Shown in pieces: positions 26,981 to 36,479 of a stretch of DNA of 64,000 bases (the stretch's first letter is position 1; every line of letters starts with the position of its first letter). The DNA lies in NCBI RefSeq assembly GCF_014205845.1, contig NZ_JACHCR010000017.1:90473-154472 (forward strand), given 5' to 3'. Made by a program: the position numbers and the translations under genes. Source of the stretch: Mucilaginibacter cryoferens. Its GTDB lineage: Bacteria; Bacteroidota; Bacteroidia; Sphingobacteriales; Sphingobacteriaceae. Below the pieces are notes generated by a model, which ran no database searches, was not told the DNA's origin, and was given only the letters and a program-made list of their open reading frames with translations.

Positions 26981-28729
26981 CTATTTCCTTTTTTTATGCG
27001 GTTTACTTTTTGACGATTTTCCTTTTGACGAAGGCTTATGCGTTTTAGAAGCAGCTTTCCTACCCTTTTTTGATACATGGGTATGTGAGGTCTTCTTTGA
27101 TCTGTGATGATGGCCATGTCGCTCATTTACAGGTATTTTCTTTATAATAACCGGTGCAAAATCAATAGCTTCCGGGTGTGCGGCCAAATCAAAGGGGTTA
27201 AAATAGTATATGCCAGCTGCATCCCAGTTCTTTAAACCGGCTTGGAGCTTTTGGTTAAATGCAGCCTCATTCTTTACCTCAGGCGCTGTCCATCCGGCCT
27301 CGGCCAATCCTGCTATTCTTGGGAAAAGCATAAAATCAAGCCGTTTTTCTGAGGCTATTTTTTCTGTCCAGATATTGGCCTGTACACCTACTATCTGGTT
27401 AGAGGCCAATTGGTCGGTCGCTAATTGCCTATCGGGGAAGTTGTAAATATCTGTTACCCTGTTAAATACACCTTTCCAATTACGGCCGGATACATGGCTG
27501 GCATCCTGCAAAAAATCGAGATAAAGTGGCAAACGGGGGCATAATACCACCTGGTAGTTTTTCTGTAAGGCCAGGCTTAGTTGGCCCGGGAGGTTTTGCC
27601 GCCACCAAAATATGATGGTTTTGCCGGCTGGTAGGTCGGTTTGTACGGCTTCATCCCAGGCTAATATCTTGCTGCCCAGGCTGGTAACGGTGTCCGTCAT
27701 CCGTTTAAAAAAGTAGCGTTCGAGTGCACCAACATCGGCAAAGCCTTTGGCCTGCATCATGTGGGCTATGGCGGTATCTAACGACCAGGCTTTTACACCC
27801 AGAACTACCTCATCTCCACCTAAATGCATCATTTTAGATGGAAAAATAGCAGTGGTTTCTTTAATAATATCCGCTAAATATTTGTAGGTTTCCTCTTTAG
27901 CAGGGTTAAAAGTAAAGTTTGGATAACCGGCTACACTCCCACCAGAATATTCGGGATAAGCCCTGTTGGCAGCAGTGGCATGGCCGGGCATATCAATCTC
28001 GGGGATAACAGTTATAAAGCGTTGCGCTGCATAGCTAACTATCTCTTTTATATCGCTTTGTGTATAATATTTAGGTGCGGCTTCTGCCGATGTATCGCTG
28101 TAATCGCCTACGCCGCCAACTAACGTTAGCCTGGGATACTTCTTAATTTCTATGCGCCACCCCTGTACATCGGTTAGGTGCCAGTGAAACTTGTTGAGCT
28201 TGTAATAAGCCATCCAGTCCAATAGCTGTTTAACTTTCTGCTTGCCGAAAAAATGCCTCGATTCATCCAGCATTAAACCGCGCCATTGGTAGCGGGGAGC
28301 ATCTGCTATCTCGTTGGATGCCAATGTGATATCGCCCTGCGGCTGATCTTTAATGATCTGTAATAACGAGATCAAACCGTAAAAAATACCTTCTTTATTG
28401 GAGGCGGTGATAATGATGCGGTCTGGCGCTATTTTGAGGATGTAGGCGCCTGTTGTTTGGGGTGTATTGCTTAATATAAGTTTTATTGAACTTGCTGTAT
28501 CAGTGTTATTTACATTGATTACTAAACCATTTGCTTTAGCTATTTCCTTTTGGAAATAAATAGCCAATGGGGTTAATGAAGTATCGCTTACACCTATAGA
28601 TACCCGGCTGTTAAAACTGAAAGTTCCGGTGCCATTTACTACCGAACGGGGTTGTGGGATGATGTTTAAGTTTTGTGCTTTTAGATATCCGGAGAAAAGG
28701 AGCAGCGCTGCTAAAAATTTAAATTTCAT
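26981..28729 (-). CDS. Secreted beta-N-acetylhexosaminidase, glycoside hydrolase family 20
   Basis: A 582-residue enzyme. A signal peptide ends near residue 18, a GH20b-type N-terminal domain spans about 22-140 and the catalytic TIM barrel about 145-500. The substrate-assisted catalytic pair is Asp306-Glu307 in HLGGDEVV, with FHWHLTDVQGWR and PEIDMPGHATA as conserved segments. It removes terminal GlcNAc or GalNAc. The last about 45 residues are an unusual tail rich in Lys, His and Ser (RHGHHHRSKK, KGKSSKSKPHKKRK) not found in typical GH20 enzymes. The tail may bind a charged glycan, cell wall or nucleic acid. Confidence 0.9.
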   Translation of the reverse strand: MKFKFLAALLLFSGYLKAQNLNIIPQPRSVVNGTGTFSFNSRVSIGVSDTSLTPLAIYFQKEIAKANGLVINVNNTDTASSIKLILSNTPQTTGAYILKIAPDRIIITASNKEGIFYGLISLLQIIKDQPQGDITLASNEIADAPRYQWRGLMLDESRHFFGKQKVKQLLDWMAYYKLNKFHWHLTDVQGWRIEIKKYPRLTLVGGVGDYSDTSAEAAPKYYTQSDIKEIVSYAAQRFITVIPEIDMPGHATAANRAYPEYSGGSVAGYPNFTFNPAKEETYKYLADIIKETTAIFPSKMMHLGGDEVVLGVKAWSLDTAIAHMMQAKGFADVGALERYFFKRMTDTVTSLGSKILAWDEAVQTDLPAGKTIIFWWRQNLPGQLSLALQKNYQVVLCPRLPLYLDFLQDASHVSGRNWKGVFNRVTDIYNFPDRQLATDQLASNQIVGVQANIWTEKIASEKRLDFMLFPRIAGLAEAGWTAPEVKNEAAFNQKLQAGLKNWDAAGIYYFNPFDLAAHPEAIDFAPVIIKKIPVNERHGHHHRSKKTSHTHVSKKGRKAASKTHKPSSKGKSSKSKPHKKRK

Positions 28730-28938
28730 TCAAAAAACAAGTCAAATTATTGGGGCTGCGCTATGATAGGGATTTTCTGCTAAATGGCCGTAATTTATTT
28801 GCAATATGTTAAAAATATGGAAGTAACTGGTAAGTATTTGAGAATATATTGTAGGTATTTGAGAATTTATAGGAATTATCTGAGAAAAAAATGGAGGTAA
28901 GGTACAATTCTGCATTTTTACGTATCGCCTGGACATTT

Positions 28939-29823
28939 TTAGCCTTCCAGCGCGTTCATGATGCTGCCAATAATTGTACCATAAACCAAAACCGGGGCTG
29001 CCAAAACCGATATCTTTTTCTTCCAGTTTACATATCGGTCATTGATAAAATTATTCCAGTTATAAGTATTGAGCTGTGCGCGGCCATAGGTGATGCTTGG
29101 CTCGGTAATTTTAGTGGTATGCCACCAGCCCGATGGAAAAAACAGGGTCTCCCCTTCCAGCAGGTGAAGAACTATGGGTTCAACTTCTTTAAACAACGGA
29201 AACTTTTCATAATCGGGATTAAGGAAATTAATTTGCGAAAACTTGGGGTTATCCGGGTACGGGTACATGTTGGGCGTTTGGGATGGCTGGTACATGAAAA
29301 ATACTTTCGATCCATATACCTGGGTTATCTGCGTATGCATAAACAGCGCATCATAATGCAGGTATGGAAAGCTTGAACCATTACCGCCTAAAAATAGTTC
29401 ATGTACGGTTGTACCGGCCAATAACTTATCGGGCATTAGCTTACTATGAACCCTGTCGCTTTTGCCGTAAACCAACTGGGGCGAAAAATCGGGCATCAAC
29501 TCGGGGAATACTTTTTTGATATCGAAATTGAACGGGTACGGTGCACGGTTCTCTGCAGTAGATACTAGAATGCGATCTATAGCCTCGGCCATGGTATAGG
29601 TTACACCATCAATGGTTTTGGTGATGTGGCCGTAGTTTTGCTTATAAAACCCGGGGGTATGCTTACCCATTGCAGGCCAGGCTTTGGCGGCATCGGTTAG
29701 TACAACCGGCAACGATTTATCAACGTACTCCCTGATAAATTCATCCCTCGAAAGATTGGTCCGTTTATCAATAGTAAAGGATGGTTTACTGCCTGCTTTT
29801 TCAAGCACATCGGTCTGTTGCAT
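28939..29823 (-). CDS. Cupin-like JmjC-domain protein (Fe(II)/2-oxoglutarate dioxygenase type)
   Basis: A 294-residue protein of the cupin_8/JmjC family. The iron triad is visible as His156 and Asp158 in LHYDAL and His235 in SGWWHTT, at the normal spacing. The N-terminal SLPVVLTDAAKAWPA and the central VYGSKVFFMYQP are family marks. It probably hydroxylates a protein or small-molecule substrate in the cytoplasm. It is a single gene; the next minus-strand gene, at 26981, begins about 200 bp further on. Confidence 0.85.
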   Translation of the reverse strand: MQQTDVLEKAGSKPSFTIDKRTNLSRDEFIREYVDKSLPVVLTDAAKAWPAMGKHTPGFYKQNYGHITKTIDGVTYTMAEAIDRILVSTAENRAPYPFNFDIKKVFPELMPDFSPQLVYGKSDRVHSKLMPDKLLAGTTVHELFLGGNGSSFPYLHYDALFMHTQITQVYGSKVFFMYQPSQTPNMYPYPDNPKFSQINFLNPDYEKFPLFKEVEPIVLHLLEGETLFFPSGWWHTTKITEPSITYGRAQLNTYNWNNFINDRYVNWKKKISVLAAPVLVYGTIIGSIMNALEG

Positions 29824-29981
29824 GGATATCCGGGGTTAATATAAAAACTGGCTAAAGGATTTATAAACGTAAACAATTTTCTGTAGATGAATAAAATGTA
29901 AAAATTAAATTCGTTAAATATTTACTGGAAGTTGGGGTAATGCACATAGGGTGCAGACTTAAACGCGGGAGACGAGAAAGT

Positions 29982-30020
29982 ACAAAAAAAGCCGGTTGTA
30001 ACTGAATACAACCGGCTTTG
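29982..30020 (-). terminator. Terminator of the RND efflux operon
   Basis: AAAGCCGGTTGTA and TACAACCGGCTTT form a perfect 13-bp stem with a 6-base loop. A run of A on the plus strand just left of it reads as a T-tract on the minus strand, the correct side to end the operon whose last gene stops at 30088. Confidence 0.8.
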
Positions 30021-30087
30021 CAATATTGGATAACCAGGTTAATTAAAGAATTTAACTACTCTCCCAATCAACCACTCACTTAAAAAA

Positions 30088-31512
30088 TTATTTCCAGCCA
30101 CCGCCTAATGAACGGTAAAGGTCGGCAGTTGCTGTTAGTTCATCTCTTTTGATGGAAGCCAGTTCCAACTCGCCTTGCAGTACATTGCCCTGGGCTGTTA
30201 TTACTTCAAGGTAATTGGCAAGGCCGTTTTTAAATAACATGCTGGCATTGCTTGTTGCCTGTTGCAATGTTTTTACGCGGTTGGTTGCAATAACTTGCTC
30301 TTCTTTCAATTTATCAATTTTAACCAGCGCGTCAGATACTTCGCCAACGGCGTTTAATACCGATTGTCTGAATTGTAATACCGTTTTATCGCGGTTTACT
30401 TTGGCAACCTGGTATTGGGTGCTCAGTTGTTTGTGCTCTAATAATGGCTGCGCAACGCTACCGGCAACTATACCAAATAAGGCAGCCGGAATGTTAAACC
30501 AATTGCTGGCTTTAAAGGAGTTAACGCCACCGCTTGCGGTGATCCTTAGTGCCGGGTACATTTCTGATTTGGTAATGCCCACGTTGGCGTTGGCAATGGT
30601 TAAAGCAAGTTCTGTGCTTCTTACATCGGGCCTGCGGCTTACAATGGCTGTTGGTACGCCTGCGGTTAGCACTTCAGGAAACTTTACATCGTTTATTGTA
30701 CCGTTACGCTCAATAGCATCCGGTAATCTGCCGGCTAAAATGCTTAACGCGTTTTCCTGTACGGCTACATTCCGCTCAAACTGAGGCACTAACTGTGCCG
30801 CAGCCTGTTGCTGTGCTTCAGCTTGTTGTACGGCTAATAAAGTAACCTGACCGGCATCGTATTGTAAACGAATGATTCTTAATGTGCTGTCGTTCAGTTT
30901 TACGTTTTTACGGGTAATTTCCAATTGTGCGTCCAGCATCAGCAGGTTATAGTAACCTTGCGATACACCTGCTACAATATTGGTCTGGATAGCTTTTTTT
31001 GCTTCGGTTGTTTGCAGGTATTGCGCCAGGGCCGAGCGGCTCTGGTTCCTGATCTTTCCCCAGATATCAGCCTCCCATGAAAGGGCCAGGTTTGCAGAAT
31101 AATCTTCTACGTGCTTGGTACCAATATTATACTGGGCAATGCTTAAGCCGGTTAAACTGTTATCGCTTGGGCGATTGGTGCTACCGGTAACATTTAGGTC
31201 AACCTGTGGTACGTAGTTCCATTTTACCTGTTTAAACAATAACTGCGCGGCATCAATGTTTTTAACAGCTATCTGCATATCATAGTTTTTGGCTATGGCG
31301 CTGTCAATCAACTTTTGCAGGGTTGCATCGGTAAAAAAGTTCTTCCACTGTAAATCGGCAATACTGCTTGTATCGGCAGTGGTTATAGTCGCGGCATTCC
31401 TGAAACTTGCAGGCAAATCCGCTTTTGGTGTTGCCACGTCTTTTGACACTTTACAGGCGCTTAAAAAGCCCATAAGTAATACAAAAGCCAATGGAGTTAT
31501 ATATCGTTTCAT
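30088..31512 (-). CDS. RND efflux outer-membrane factor (TolC/NodT family lipoprotein)
   Basis: A 474-residue protein with a lipoprotein signal ending LSAC at about residue 20, then two OEP repeats forming the outer-membrane barrel and periplasmic alpha-barrel. Family marks include WEADIWGKIRNQ near residue 145 and the RRPDVRSTELAL segment near residue 300. It is the exit duct of the tripartite pump encoded just upstream (RND pump at 31641, adaptor at 35010). The 128-bp gap before it holds an inverted repeat of a dispersed sequence. Confidence 0.93.
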   Translation of the reverse strand: MKRYITPLAFVLLMGFLSACKVSKDVATPKADLPASFRNAATITTADTSSIADLQWKNFFTDATLQKLIDSAIAKNYDMQIAVKNIDAAQLLFKQVKWNYVPQVDLNVTGSTNRPSDNSLTGLSIAQYNIGTKHVEDYSANLALSWEADIWGKIRNQSRSALAQYLQTTEAKKAIQTNIVAGVSQGYYNLLMLDAQLEITRKNVKLNDSTLRIIRLQYDAGQVTLLAVQQAEAQQQAAAQLVPQFERNVAVQENALSILAGRLPDAIERNGTINDVKFPEVLTAGVPTAIVSRRPDVRSTELALTIANANVGITKSEMYPALRITASGGVNSFKASNWFNIPAALFGIVAGSVAQPLLEHKQLSTQYQVAKVNRDKTVLQFRQSVLNAVGEVSDALVKIDKLKEEQVIATNRVKTLQQATSNASMLFKNGLANYLEVITAQGNVLQGELELASIKRDELTATADLYRSLGGGWK

Positions 31513-31529
31513 TGTTTTGTTTGTTAAAG

Positions 31530-31637
31530 AGAGTCAAGAATTAAGAATCAGGAATCAAGACGGGAGATTGCCTTCAATCTTCATATCTCATAGTTTTCCT
31601 TTTTTGTCTTAACTCTTGATTCTTGTCTCTTGATTCT
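31530..31637. repeat. Inverted copy of the dispersed TCTTGATTCTT repeat
   Basis: The intergenic stretch contains AGTCAAGAATTAAGAATC and GGAATCAAGAC at 31533-31561, and the inverse, GTCTTAACTCTTGATTC plus TTGTCTCTTGATTC, at 31606-31637. Related sequence occurs at 34992-35008 and 37748-37781. The transcript would form a hairpin between pump and outer-membrane factor genes, which could alter their ratio. Confidence 0.65.
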
Positions 31638-31640
31638 AAA

Positions 31641-34600
31641 TTAATTATTCTGCAGCTCTACTTTATGAGGGTCAATTACATGGCCCTTTTGATTGGTTGA
31701 TGAACCGTGCCCTTCAAGTGTTGGTGTTGGTACGCCGGATATCTTTTCCTGTAATCCCTGGAAAATCACAAACAGTACCGGAATGATAAACAATCCTAAT
31801 ATTACACCAGACACCATACCACCTGCGGCACCTATACTTATAGAGTGGTTACCTTGTGCCGATGGACCTGTTGCTATACTCATCGGGAATAAACCGAACA
31901 CGAAAGCCAACGACGTCATCACGATAGGACGAATCCTAAGCCTGGCCGCCTCTATAGCTGCCTGAACAAGCCCATACCCTGCCTTGCGCCGCTGCACCGC
32001 AAACTCCACAATAAGAATGGCATTTTTGGCCAGCAAACCGATGAGCATGATGAGGGCTACCTGCACATAGATGTTGTTTTCGATACCGGTTAACCCTAAT
32101 ACCACAAACACACCAAATATACCTGTAGGTATTGAAAGTATTACCGCCAGTGGCAAAATGTAGCTTTCATACTGTGCTGATAACAAGAAGTATACAAACA
32201 CCAAACAAAGCATAAATATAATAGCCGACTGACCACCAGAAGAGATCTCTTCACGTGTTTGGCCGCTAAATTCATAAGCAAAACCTGTTGGCAATTGCTC
32301 TTGTGCTGTTTCTTGTATAGCCTTTATCGCGTCGCCAGAGCTGTAGCCCGGTTTAGGGATAGCGTTAACCTCAATAGAGTTAAACAAGTTATAACGTGAA
32401 GCGGTTTCTGAACCATATACACGGGTAAGTTTAACCAGGGTATTGATAGGCACGTTTTCGCCGGCTTTATTTTTAACAAATACCCTGTCAATTGCAGATG
32501 GATCTGTCCTGTCGGCAATATCAGCCTGAACAACCACGCGGTAGTATTTACCAAAGCGGTTAAAGTCTGATGCCTGGGCCGAACCAAAGTAAGCCTGCAT
32601 GGTTTGCAATATGTCTTTAACATTTACACCTAACTGGTTAGCCTTTTCGTCGTCAACTTCTAATTGTAACTGAGGATAATCTGCTTTGTAAGATGTAAAG
32701 GCATAGGCTATTGCCGGTTTTGCCATCAGTTTGCCTATAAAGTTATTGGCCACGCCGCTAAATTTATCCAGTTTGCCGTTGGTTCTATCCTGTAGTACTA
32801 CGTCAAGTGCCTCTACGTTACTGAAACCCGGAACGGTTGGGAAACTGAACACAAAGAAAGTACCGCCTGGTATGCCACCTAATCTCCCTCTTACTATATT
32901 TTGTATAGCATCGATATTTTTAACAGCGCCCCTTTCTTCATTAGGTTTCAACAACAGGAATATTACCCCTGCCGATGGACTGCTTGATTGTGTTAAAAAG
33001 TTAAACCCGGATAACGCGGTAACAAACCTGGCCGATGGTAAAGTTTTAAGCTGCTCTTCGGCCTGTTTAAATATCTTATTGGTACCGCTTAAAGATGTTC
33101 CGGATGGTGTACTAACGGCTATGGCCACAAAGCCTTGATCTTCGGTAGGTATAAAGCCTGTTTTTGTTTTATTTACCATGTAAACGGTAGCTAAAACGAT
33201 TAGTACAAGGCCGCCTATGCTCAACCATTTTTTACGGATCAGAAATTTTAAGCCTCCGATATACCTGTTGGTCATATAATTAAACCCACCATTAAAGCCT
33301 GCATAAAATTTCTCTGCAAAACCTTTTTTAGGTGCGCTATGGCCATCTTTACCATGTTTGTTCTTTAAGAACAAAGCGGCCAAAGCAGGGCTAAGTGTTA
33401 ATGCATTAACAGCCGATATAATGATGGCTATAGACATGGTTAACGCAAACTGTCGGTAAAATATACCTGTTGAACCTGTCATGAAACTAACCGGTAAAAA
33501 CACAGCCGCCATAACCAGCGTAATAGATATAATGGCACCCGTAATTTCTTTCATAGCCTCGGTAGTTGCCGCTTTGGGCGTAAGGCTTGGGTCGTCTTCC
33601 ATTTTGGCATGCACCGCCTCTACCACCACAATAGCATCATCCACCACAATACCTATGGCCAGTACCAGCGCAAACAGCGTTAAAAGGTTAACAGAGAAGC
33701 CAAAGAGATTCATGAAGAAAAACGTACCGATAATAGCTACCGGAACGGCAATGGCCGGAATCAATGTAGACCTGAAATCCTGAAGGAATATAAATACTAC
33801 TATAAATACCAGTATAAAAGCCTCTACCAATGTATGCTCCACCTGGTTAATTGATTCATCCAAATCGGTTTTGGTACGATAGAACTGGTTGTATTTGATA
33901 CCGGCAGGAAAATCCTTCGATAATTTTACTAACAGCTTATCAATACCAATCTGAATTTCGTTGGCGTTTGAACCCGCCAGTTGTATAATACCAATAATGA
34001 TACCGTCTTTTCCGTTAAGGTTACTTACGCTGTTATAAGAGTAAGCGCCCAGTTCTACACGGGCTACATCTTTTAAATGCAATACAGAACCATCTGCGTT
34101 TGCACGGATAGCAATATTCTGGTATTCTTCTGGTTTGGTAAGTTTACCTTTATATTTAATTACATATTCAAATGCCTCGTTACTGCGCTCACCAAATTTA
34201 CCGGGCGCGGCTTCCAGGTTTTTGTCTTGTATGGCGGCCATTACTTCGGCAGGGGTAACTTTGTAAGCTGCCATCTGGCCCGGATTAAGCCAAACACGCA
34301 TTGAGTAATCCTTAACACCACCAAATATACTGGCAGAACCCACACCCGGGATACGTTTAATTTCGGGTATAATGTTGATCTGCGCATAGTTGGCTACAAA
34401 TGTTTGATCGTATTTCTTCGGATCATCTGTGTAAATAGCCATGGCACCTATAAAGCTGTTTTGCTGCTTGGTGGTGGTTATTCCATATTGTACAACTTCG
34501 GCAGGCAACTGACTTGTAGCCTGTGAAACACGGTTTTGAACGTTCACCGCCGCCTGATCGGGGTCGGTACCTTGTTTAAAATAAACGGTGATACCCAATG

Positions 34601-34859
34601 TACCGTCGTTACTGGCGGTAGAGGTCATATAGGTCATATTTTCCACACCGTTAATCGCTTCTTCTAACGAAGGCGTAACAGAGCGTAAAATGGTCTCGGC
34701 ATTAGCGCCGGGGTAAACGGCTGATACCAATACTGCCGGAGGGGCAATATTAGGGAACCGCTCTAAGGGGAGTTTTGTTAAACCAAGTACCCCCACAATC
34801 ACCAATAATATGGAGATCACTGTTGAAAGTACCGGTCTTTCTATGAATTTCTGAAACAT
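31641..34859 (-). CDS. RND multidrug efflux pump, HAE-1 family (AcrB/MexB-like)
   Basis: A 1072-residue inner-membrane proton antiporter of normal family length. It starts FIERPVLSTVISILLVIVGV, has twelve predicted helices with two large periplasmic loops, and the TM4 proton-relay aspartates in AIGIVVDDAIVVVEA. PNIAPPAVLVSAVYPGA near residue 38 is the usual AcrB porter-entry sequence. It is flanked by its adaptor and outer-membrane factor genes and lies downstream of a TetR regulator. It probably exports hydrophobic or amphiphilic toxins; the specific substrates are unknown. Confidence 0.95.
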   Translation of the reverse strand: MFQKFIERPVLSTVISILLVIVGVLGLTKLPLERFPNIAPPAVLVSAVYPGANAETILRSVTPSLEEAINGVENMTYMTSTASNDGTLGITVYFKQGTDPDQAAVNVQNRVSQATSQLPAEVVQYGITTTKQQNSFIGAMAIYTDDPKKYDQTFVANYAQINIIPEIKRIPGVGSASIFGGVKDYSMRVWLNPGQMAAYKVTPAEVMAAIQDKNLEAAPGKFGERSNEAFEYVIKYKGKLTKPEEYQNIAIRANADGSVLHLKDVARVELGAYSYNSVSNLNGKDGIIIGIIQLAGSNANEIQIGIDKLLVKLSKDFPAGIKYNQFYRTKTDLDESINQVEHTLVEAFILVFIVVFIFLQDFRSTLIPAIAVPVAIIGTFFFMNLFGFSVNLLTLFALVLAIGIVVDDAIVVVEAVHAKMEDDPSLTPKAATTEAMKEITGAIISITLVMAAVFLPVSFMTGSTGIFYRQFALTMSIAIIISAVNALTLSPALAALFLKNKHGKDGHSAPKKGFAEKFYAGFNGGFNYMTNRYIGGLKFLIRKKWLSIGGLVLIVLATVYMVNKTKTGFIPTEDQGFVAIAVSTPSGTSLSGTNKIFKQAEEQLKTLPSARFVTALSGFNFLTQSSSPSAGVIFLLLKPNEERGAVKNIDAIQNIVRGRLGGIPGGTFFVFSFPTVPGFSNVEALDVVLQDRTNGKLDKFSGVANNFIGKLMAKPAIAYAFTSYKADYPQLQLEVDDEKANQLGVNVKDILQTMQAYFGSAQASDFNRFGKYYRVVVQADIADRTDPSAIDRVFVKNKAGENVPINTLVKLTRVYGSETASRYNLFNSIEVNAIPKPGYSSGDAIKAIQETAQEQLPTGFAYEFSGQTREEISSGGQSAIIFMLCLVFVYFLLSAQYESYILPLAVILSIPTGIFGVFVVLGLTGIENNIYVQVALIMLIGLLAKNAILIVEFAVQRRKAGYGLVQAAIEAARLRIRPIVMTSLAFVFGLFPMSIATGPSAQGNHSISIGAAGGMVSGVILGLFIIPVLFVIFQGLQEKISGVPTPTLEGHGSSTNQKGHVIDPHKVELQNN

Positions 34860-34991
34860 GATTTTATTTTTTAATTTCGGAACTCGGAATTTCGATTTCG
34901 GATTTACCGGGTGCTATATATCATTTCGTAATTGAACGATACAAACACTAACTAAACCTTTTACCTTTGGCCTTTCGCCCTTTACCTACAT

Positions 34992-35008
34992 CCTAACTCT
35001 TGATTCTA
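34992..35008. repeat. Dispersed TCTTGATTCT repeat
   Basis: CTAACTCTTGATTCT lies between the pump and adaptor genes. It matches the repeat seen at 31606 and 37748. The same 150-bp gap also has a small internal repeat of CGGAA/TTTCGGA units at 34876-34905. Confidence 0.5.
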
Positions 35009-35009
35009 T

Positions 35010-36143
35010 TTATTTTACTACAGCAGCAACTTTATCGGTAGCTTTTTGCGGGGCTATAACAGCGCCTTCTACTAAGTGGTCCATACCGCTTAACACTATC
35101 TGGTCGCCGGCTTTAAGGCCATCTTTAACCAGGTAGTTTTCGCCGCTTTTGCCTATAATGTTGATGGCAACTTTTTTAACCTTGTTGCTATCTGCCAGTG
35201 CAAAAACAAATACTTTATCCTGCATTTCAACAGTGGCCGATTCTGGTACTATAAGTGCATCATCATGTTGTAAGCTCAGGCGTACTTTACCGGTATTACC
35301 GGCACGTAACAAACCATCTGGATTAGAAAAATTTGCCCTAATGGTGATAGCCCCGGTGTTTTTATCAAACTGACCATCTATAACATCAATTTTACCTTTC
35401 TTGGCATACTCGCTGCCATCGGCTAATAATAATGATACCAGTGGCAGGTGCTGTAGTTTATCTTTTAAAGTTGCACCAGGATATTGTTCTTTAAAGGCCA
35501 CAAAATCTTTTTCGCCTAAAGAGAAGTAAACGTGTACATCGTGCACATCAGATAACTGGGTTAATGCGTCAACATCCAGCGGGGTAACCAGGCTTCCTTG
35601 TTTTTTAAGTAAACGGCCAATGTAACCGCTAACAGGAGCCTTTATTAAAGTGTACCCTAAATTGATCTGGGCAGTTGATACATTTGCTTTGGCCGATTCG
35701 ATATTAGCTTTAGCTACCTGGAAGGCCGCTTTAGCAGTTTTTAACTGATAATCTGATACTACCTTGTTTTCTACAAGTGGTGTTAGTTTATCAACTTCTA
35801 ACTGGGCGTTACCTGCTGCGGCTTCGGCTGCGTGTAAGCTTGCTAAAGCGTTGTTTAAAGCTGCACGGTAAGGTTGCTCGTTTATTTTAAATATGGATTG
35901 ACCGGCGCTTACAAAAGCACCTTCGTCAACAAATACTTTATCTAAAGCACCGCTTACTTGCGGCCTAACTTCTACGTTAACAGTGCCTTCAATAGATGCG
36001 GGATATTCCTGGTAAGTAGTTTCGGTACCAGATGTAATGGCTGCAACCGGCAACGATGGTGGAGGTGGCGCCTGCTGCGTTTGCGGCTTGGGCGAGCAAC
36101 CATATAATGTAAGTGCTAAAAGCGCTAATGGGATAATTTTCAT
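35010..36143 (-). CDS. RND efflux periplasmic adaptor (membrane fusion lipoprotein)
   Basis: About 377 residues from the ATG at 36143, where the lipoprotein signal LALLALTLYGC is correctly placed; the frame is open further upstream to 36281 but that would bury the signal. Domains in order are the biotinyl-lipoyl half motif (EVRPQVSGALDKVFVDEGAFVSAGQ), an alpha-helical hairpin, the second lipoyl half (IKAPVSGYIGRLLKKQGSLV), and beta-barrel and membrane-proximal domains. It links the RND pump to the outer-membrane factor. The region upstream holds three candidate TetR operators. Confidence 0.93.
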   Translation of the reverse strand: MKIIPLALLALTLYGCSPKPQTQQAPPPPSLPVAAITSGTETTYQEYPASIEGTVNVEVRPQVSGALDKVFVDEGAFVSAGQSIFKINEQPYRAALNNALASLHAAEAAAGNAQLEVDKLTPLVENKVVSDYQLKTAKAAFQVAKANIESAKANVSTAQINLGYTLIKAPVSGYIGRLLKKQGSLVTPLDVDALTQLSDVHDVHVYFSLGEKDFVAFKEQYPGATLKDKLQHLPLVSLLLADGSEYAKKGKIDVIDGQFDKNTGAITIRANFSNPDGLLRAGNTGKVRLSLQHDDALIVPESATVEMQDKVFVFALADSNKVKKVAINIIGKSGENYLVKDGLKAGDQIVLSGMDHLVEGAVIAPQKATDKVAAVVK

Positions 36144-36356
36144 GATAACTAATTTAAAAGGTGATGGATTGAGTGTTGATTTCATGCCTTTCGGCGGGTA
36201 GATATATGTTGAGTTGATTGATTTCATTGCTATTATATGTATGTGTACTATTTGCGGGAATGATAACTTTTTAATTTCCAAAAGCTATCATTGCAGATTT
36301 GGCAGCAGTGCTAACCTTTTGTTGCTAAAGCGATTAAGAGTTTGGTGTTAGATGAT

Positions 36357-36369
36357 TTAACACTGTTAA
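36357..36369. promoter_or_regulatory. Candidate TetR operator 1
   Basis: TTAACACTGTTAA is a near-perfect palindrome. The identical sequence recurs at 36432 and a close variant at 36450. It sits between the TetR gene and the efflux operon it probably controls. Confidence 0.6.
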
Positions 36370-36431
36370 CTAATGCTATGTAAAAATCGAGATCCATGGT
36401 AATGTTAATTTAATTTGTTTTTGATTTTAAT

Positions 36432-36444
36432 TTAACACTGTTAA
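36432..36444. promoter_or_regulatory. Candidate TetR operator 2
   Basis: TTAACACTGTTAA, identical to the site at 36357, lies 5 bp from a third related site, so two repressor dimers could bind side by side. Confidence 0.6.
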
Positions 36445-36449
36445 ATGGT

Positions 36450-36462
36450 TTAACGATGTTAA
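36450..36462. promoter_or_regulatory. Candidate TetR operator 3
   Basis: TTAACGATGTTAA has the same arms as the other two sites, TTAAC and GTTAA, with a different centre. It lies just past the 3' end of the tetR gene. Confidence 0.55.
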
Positions 36463-36479
36463 AATTATGTTATGAAAAA

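Larger units (their letters stand above)
36144..36479. promoter_or_regulatory. Control region between the tetR and adaptor genes
   Basis: A 336-bp AT-rich gap with no ORF of note other than the alternative N-terminal extension of the adaptor. Its right part carries three copies of a 13-bp palindrome described separately. A TAGCTTTT-like element on the minus strand at 36280-36287 is one mismatch from the Bacteroidota -7 box, but its -33 partner is unclear. Confidence 0.55.

Noticed and set aside
28742..28936. 64-codon minus-strand ORF between the GH20 and JmjC genes
   Set aside because: Ile/Tyr/Asn-rich translation of AT-rich DNA with repeated GAGAATATT-type sequence; no start signal or family.
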